The notes under the pieces were generated by a model. The model was not told where the DNA came from and made no database searches. It worked only from the letters and a program-made list of their open reading frames with translations. Shown here piece after piece: positions 6,930 to 9,180 of a stretch of DNA of 9,180 nucleotides. Within the stretch, counting starts at the first letter, position 1. Each line of letters starts with the position of its first letter. This stretch comes from an uncultured Lachnospiraceae bacterium (GTDB taxonomy: Bacteria > Bacillota > Clostridia > Lachnospirales > Lachnospiraceae): assembly GCA_947589175.1 (NCBI GenBank), contig CANPZR010000095.1, positions 1-9,180 of the forward strand, read 5' to 3'. The position numbers and the translations under genes were made by a program.

Positions 6930-7720
6930 AGCTTCTCTGCCAGCCTGAGAAATCCGCCGGAGCTGGCTGCACCTCCTCCTACGCCTATTACAAGCGGAAG
7001 GGTCAGGTCGGCACCACGCCCAAGGTCGGCGCCCAGATTTTCTTTGGGACTTCGACCAGCAACCTGACTCACACGGGCATCGTGGAGAAGTTCGACAGTA
7101 CCTACGTCTACACCATCGAGGGCAACACCTCCGACAGGGTGGCCAGACGCACCTACAAACGCACCGCATCCAACATCATCGGATACGGCTACCCCGCCTA
7201 CGACGTAGAAGACGGCGTTTCTGGCGGCTCTACGGGGCAAACGGCGCCGTCTGCGCCCAGCACCTCCGGAGAGATCGTCTACACCGTCAAGGCCGGCGAC
7301 ACCCTGTCCGGCATCGCGGCAAAATACGGGACTACATATCAGGTCCTCGCAGCGTATAACGGCATCTCCAACCCCAACGTCATCCGCGTGGGTCAGAAGA
7401 TCCGCATCCCCTCTGGCGAGAAGCCCAGCGCCAGCGCACCTGCCGCACCAAGCTCTCCTCAGACAAGCACGCCGGGCACCGTCAAGGTGGAGGCGGCCAT
7501 GTACTTCGACAAGGCCCAGGCCAGGACATACACCGTGACCGCCGACTCCGGTCTGAATATCAGGGCCGGCGCCGGAACCGGCAAGACCAGCCTGGGGGTT
7601 CTTAAGAAGGGAGCCACCGTCCGTTGTTACGGCTACTACAACAAGGTTGGATCCGTCCTGTGGCTGTACGTGGTGGCCAACGGCATCACCGGCTACGTCT
7701 GCAAAACCCATCTCAAGTAA
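6860..7720 (+). pseudogene. Endolysin: CHAP-like amidase + LysM + SH3, N-terminus missing
   Basis: The lysin frame starts within the junction and has no ribosome binding site of its own. The nearest in-frame candidate, GTG 6803, lies inside tail tube DNA in the wrong frame and has no Shine-Dalgarno. The 286 lysin codons begin GYAWCDTFVDYCFHKAYG, which contains the catalytic Cys of a CHAP/NlpC-type hydrolase, then KVGAQIFFGT, then LTHTGIVEKF with the catalytic His, then IEGNTSDR with the acidic/Asn third residue. After a linker there is one LysM (YTVKAGDTLSGIAAKYG ... GQKIRIP, about 7280-7411) that binds peptidoglycan, a P/S/A-rich linker, and a C-terminal bacterial SH3 (GLNIRAGAGTGKTSLGVLKK ... 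WLYVV ... GYVCKTHLK). The family's first about 30 residues are missing. Catalytic residues are all present, but initiation is doubtful. Confidence 0.88.
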
Positions 7721-7725
7721 AGTTT

Positions 7726-7758
7726 GCCCCCTCCCAAGCGGAGGGGGCTCTTTTCTTT
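7726..7758 (+). terminator. Intrinsic terminator of the late operon
   Basis: A perfect 9-bp stem, GCCCCCTCC (7726-7734) with GGAGGGGGC (7740-7748), and a 5-base loop, followed by TCTTTTCTTT. It starts 5 bases after the lysin stop and is placed to end late transcription. Confidence 0.9.
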
Positions 7759-7763
7759 GCCCA

Positions 7764-7801
7764 CACGTCCAAAATCCCAAACGCTTGGGATTTTGGACGT
7801 G
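7764..7801. repeat. 38-bp near-palindrome, copy 2 (after terminator)
   Basis: The arms CACGTCCAAAATCCCAA (7764-7780) and its exact reverse complement (7785-7801) enclose the loop ACGC. The middle 28 bases match copy 1 at 6545-6578 with a single difference in the centre. The outer arms are different from copy 1 (CACGT against ACA) yet still pair perfectly, so pairing rather than the outer sequence is what is shared. It begins 5 bases after the T run of the late terminator. Confidence 0.88.
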
Positions 7802-7920
7802 CGATGCTCTTGCGGTATGTTCGTTTTCGCTCCAGGCAGACGGAAAAGCGCGTGTATTTGGAACGTAATATACACAATTATGACTCCGAATATTTGTGTA
7901 GTTTATTTTCGGAAATGACT

Positions 7921-7929
7921 TGCTATTAT
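7921..7929 (+). promoter_or_regulatory. Possible extended -10 promoter for the acidic gene
   Basis: TGCTATTAT fits an extended -10 element (TGn plus a hexamer with five of six matches to TATAAT). There is no good -35 at 17 bases upstream (GTTTAT). It lies in an A/T-rich stretch (about 7850-7990) that contrasts with the GC-rich flanks, about 68 bases before the start codon at 7997. A weak inverted repeat GTGTAT / ATACAC (about 7852-7875) lies upstream. Sequence pattern only. Confidence 0.35.
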
Positions 7930-7996
7930 CTCAGTTCAGAGTGATTAATACACTACCGAAAGGAAAACACACCAAAACAAAACGGAGGAAAAAACA

Positions 7997-8335
7997 ATGA
8001 TTGGGTACGCAGAAGCATTGAGAAGGGCGAAGGCCAGCAAGAGCGATTGGAACGAAGAAGAGCGGATTTCCAAAGCGGTCATAACCTGGGTGGACAGCGA
8101 TTGGGAATACGAGGTCGAGGTTGAAAACGAGGACATGACGGATTCCGAGTTCCAAGCCTGGGTCGAGGAGCAGGCCGAGGAGCTTGCGAGGGAGGCCGCC
8201 AAACAGAAGGGCACCACCTTCGAGGAGGTAGACCGCATCGACTACGAATACGAAACCATTGACGATGACGCCGCCTTCCAGGACAGCTACGAAGCCTACG
8301 CCGAACTCGAGTGGGAATGCCGCACCGAGCGGTAA
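7997..8335 (+). CDS. Small highly acidic protein of unknown function
   Basis: A 112-aa protein starting MIGYAEALRRAKASKSDWNE, with GGAGG about 9 bases upstream of ATG 7997. By my count it has 24 Glu and 11 Asp against 12 Lys/Arg, net about -23, concentrated after residue 17. Repeated W/Y-acid patterns occur (DSDWEYEVEVENED, DYEYETIDDD, ELEWEC), and the middle part (FQAWVEEQAEELAREAAKQK) is a likely amphipathic helix. No signal peptide, membrane segment or catalytic motif. I do not recognise a family. Strong acidity and small size would suit a DNA-mimic (anti-restriction-type) protein or a protein-binding adaptor, but many plain acidic proteins look the same. It has its own leader after the prophage terminator and a strong stem-loop after its stop, so it is probably a single-gene transcript. 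Confidence 0.72.
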   Translation: MIGYAEALRRAKASKSDWNEEERISKAVITWVDSDWEYEVEVENEDMTDSEFQAWVEEQAEELAREAAKQKGTTFEEVDRIDYEYETIDDDAAFQDSYEAYAELEWECRTER

Positions 8336-8340
8336 GCCGG

Positions 8341-8384
8341 CCCCCGAAAGCAAAGCCCCCAAGAGGGGCTTGCTTTCGGGGCTT
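8341..8384. terminator. Long GC-rich stem-loop after the acidic gene
   Basis: CCCCGAAAGCAAAGCCCC (8342-8359) pairs with GGGGCTTGCTTTCGGGG (8365-8381), 17 pairs with one bulged A, closed by a 5-base loop. It starts 6 bases after the stop of the acidic gene. No T run follows on either strand, so it may act as a transcript end stabiliser or a factor-assisted terminator rather than a classical one. It lies between convergent genes and could serve both. Confidence 0.6.
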
Positions 8385-8676
8385 ATCCGGGCAAGCGGGA
8401 TTTACCCGCGCACTCTGGCCGCCTGTGGCCCTCTGTGGCGCTCTCTCCGCGCGTGCGGGTGTTTATCCCTCCACCGCTACGAAGGCCCGCTGTGGCCCAC
8501 GACGGGGGCGGTGGGGCCGATCCCTGTTCCGTTTTCAAGGTGCTTATGTAAAAGGGGCGGCGGTTGACTCCCCCTGTGCCGATGGGTATACCCATGAGCG
8601 CCCGCCCCGGATGGGGCGGCTGGACTTGCACCAGCGGCGGCGGTGGCCGTCGGCCTTGCGGGCGATATTGATATTG
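8385..8676. other. GC-rich, hairpin-rich stretch without a credible gene
   Basis: About 290 bases between convergent genes. Frames on both strands are open for up to about 80-130 codons, but they lack ribosome binding sites, are rich in Pro, Gly, Arg and Ser in shifted frames, and have the look of open frames caused by high GC. Visible structure: GCGGG/CCCGC stem at 8395-8409; CCACCGC (8471-8477) with GCGGTGG (8508-8514); a perfect 14-base palindrome ATGGGTATACCCAT (8582-8595); CCGCCCC/GGGGCGG with a 4-base loop (8602-8619). Possibilities are a structured RNA, a 3' region, or a dispersed repeat. I cannot decide from sequence alone. Confidence 0.45.
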
Positions 8677-9069
8677 TCACTTCTGGACTACTGAGCGAAG
8701 GATGCGGTTTTCATTTTCCAGCTCATCAATGCGCCTCTTGAGCTTTGCCTTTTCTCCACTACGGCTGAAATATTCATCCATTTTCTCCGCAATGGGTGAG
8801 GTACCGTCTGAATCGAGGACATACAGATCCAGACCGCATTTTTCCGGGTCGATACCCACTTTTCGGGCCAGCAGATCAATGACCGCTTGTGCTGCCGCCG
8901 CCCGTTTTAGGAACATATTGTTGCTCCGATCCTTCATCCGGCAGAACATGGCGAGAGTTTTGGCTTCGAAGCCGTCGTAACGGCTCGGGTCATCAACATC
9001 GAAGCAACAGCCGGGGTATTGCTCAAGCCTTTGCTCGAACTGGTGTTTGACCATTTCCTCTGTTGTCAT
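8677..9069 (-). CDS. Unrecognised 130-aa protein with C-terminal coiled coil
   Basis: Starts MTTEEMVKHQFEQRLEQYPG. ATG 9069-9067 is chosen because GGAGG (9080-9076) lies 6 bases upstream. An N-terminal helix is followed by CCFDVDDPSRYDGFEAKTLA, a helical middle (NNMFLKRAAAAQAVIDLLAR), GIDPEKCGLDLYVLDSDG, and a terminal heptad helix (KLKRRIDELENENRILRSVV) that looks like a short leucine-zipper coiled coil and suggests an oligomer. Three Cys are spread out and do not form an obvious metal site. No family is recognised; small proteins of this kind are common in gut Firmicute mobile elements, but this is an impression. The start overlaps by four bases (ATGA) the stop of an 11-codon ORF upstream, so the two are probably translated together. 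Confidence 0.75.
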   Translation of the reverse strand: MTTEEMVKHQFEQRLEQYPGCCFDVDDPSRYDGFEAKTLAMFCRMKDRSNNMFLKRAAAAQAVIDLLARKVGIDPEKCGLDLYVLDSDGTSPIAEKMDEYFSRSGEKAKLKRRIDELENENRILRSVVQK

Positions 9070-9101
9070 TTCATGCCTCCGTTTTGCGGCTTTCTGTTCA
9101 T
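9066..9101 (-). CDS. 11-residue leader ORF (MNRKPQNGGMK), coupled to the 130-aa gene
   Basis: On the minus strand ATG 9101-9099 is preceded by AGGAGG (9114-9109) at 7 bases, a better site than that of the 130-aa gene. The frame reads M N R K P Q N G G M K and stops at TGA 9068-9066, overlapping the next start as ATGA. The last codons (GGA GGC ATG) include the Shine-Dalgarno of the downstream gene, so ribosomes finishing the leader pass over it. It could be a real leader peptide that couples translation, or an accidental short frame. No runs of one amino acid typical of an attenuation peptide are seen. Confidence 0.5.
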   Translation of the reverse strand: MNRKPQNGGMK

Positions 9102-9124
9102 ATTCTTTCCTCCTTGATTTTTTT

Positions 9125-9179
9125 GCCTTACTGTGCTACCATAGAGGTGGCCGGGGTAAGGCTCCCGGCTCGCCTCTGG
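9125..9179 (-). promoter_or_regulatory. Predicted pseudoknot leader upstream of the leader ORF
   Basis: Reading the minus strand: CCAGAGG (9179-9173) pairs with CCUCUAUGG (9147-9139, AU bulged); inside it GCCGGG (9169-9164) pairs with CCCGGC (9155-9150) around an 8-base loop. The loop contains GCCUUAC (9162-9156), exactly complementary to GUAAGGC (9131-9125) 24 bases downstream. This is an H-type pseudoknot whose 3' strand ends about 10 bases before AGGAGG, separated by an A-rich run. The arrangement suits ligand- or protein-controlled access to the ribosome binding site. It does not match a riboswitch class I can name. The element may extend beyond the window. Confidence 0.45.
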
Positions 9180-9180
9180 C

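Noticed and set aside
1..7720. Domesticated tailocin (phage tail bacteriocin)
   Set aside because: A tailocin keeps sheath, tube, tape measure and baseplate and loses head genes; here the tail genes are broken or missing while head genes remain.
6854..7780. Antisense open frame (about 308 codons) opposite the lysin
   Set aside because: It covers the terminator and palindrome and mirrors a gene with clear CHAP, LysM and SH3 motifs.
8383..8680. Minus-strand frames of 67-82 codons in the GC-rich gap
   Set aside because: No ribosome binding site at their starts, overlapping each other in different frames, Pro/Gly/Arg-rich.
8259..8694. Plus-strand frames of about 100-127 codons after the acidic gene
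   Set aside because: They start inside or just after the acidic gene without ribosome binding sites and run through strong hairpins; composition fits chance open frames in GC-rich DNA.
9139..9179. preQ1-I riboswitch
   Set aside because: Only the AGAGG/CCUCU stem is similar; the conserved loop and the A-rich CUAA ending are not there.
1..9180. CRISPR array, tRNA, rRNA, integrase or attachment sites
   Set aside because: No regularly spaced repeats, no cloverleaf or rRNA-like sequence, and no recombinase domain or convincing direct-repeat ends were seen.

Overview
The window is a decayed prophage structural (late) region followed by a short accessory region, from a moderately GC-rich bacterium that uses strong AGGAGG-type ribosome binding sites. 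The protein types (lambda-like head genes joined to a contractile tail, CHAP-LysM-SH3 lysin) and the gene style suggest a Clostridia/Oscillospiraceae-like gut Firmicute. That taxonomic call is inference; no host marker gene is present.

Positions 1-7720 (+ strand) follow the usual myovirus late-gene order: end of the large terminase subunit, small head-tail protein, portal, ClpP-like head protease with a nested scaffold gene, gpD-like decoration protein, major capsid start, gpZ-like minor tail protein, two small tail-region proteins, tail sheath, tail tube, lysin. Several genes are broken. The protease has lost its catalytic core. The major capsid gene is reduced to five codons joined to the 3' part of a gpZ-like gene. 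The sheath has a one-base frameshift. The tail tube is joined out of frame to the 3' part of the lysin, which removes everything normally between them (tail assembly chaperones, tape measure, baseplate, fibres). As written, this locus cannot make a virion or a contractile tail particle. Terminase (visible part), small head protein, portal, scaffold, decoration protein and the two small tail proteins remain open.

A perfect 34-bp palindrome lies just before the tail tube gene. A relative with the same 28-bp core but different, still perfectly paired, outer arms lies just after the terminator of the lysin. They bracket the tube-lysin fusion.

Positions 7802-9180 are not recognisable phage structural DNA. 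A small, very acidic protein (7997-8335, +) has its own A/T-rich leader and a possible extended -10 promoter. It converges with an unrecognised 130-aa coiled-coil-tailed protein on the minus strand (9069-8677) across about 290 bp of GC-rich, hairpin-rich DNA with no credible gene. The minus-strand gene is preceded by an 11-codon ORF with an excellent ribosome binding site and a 4-base ATGA overlap. Upstream of that, at the window edge, the predicted RNA can form an H-type pseudoknot just 5' of the ribosome binding site. This last cluster is the best candidate in the window for undescribed regulation.
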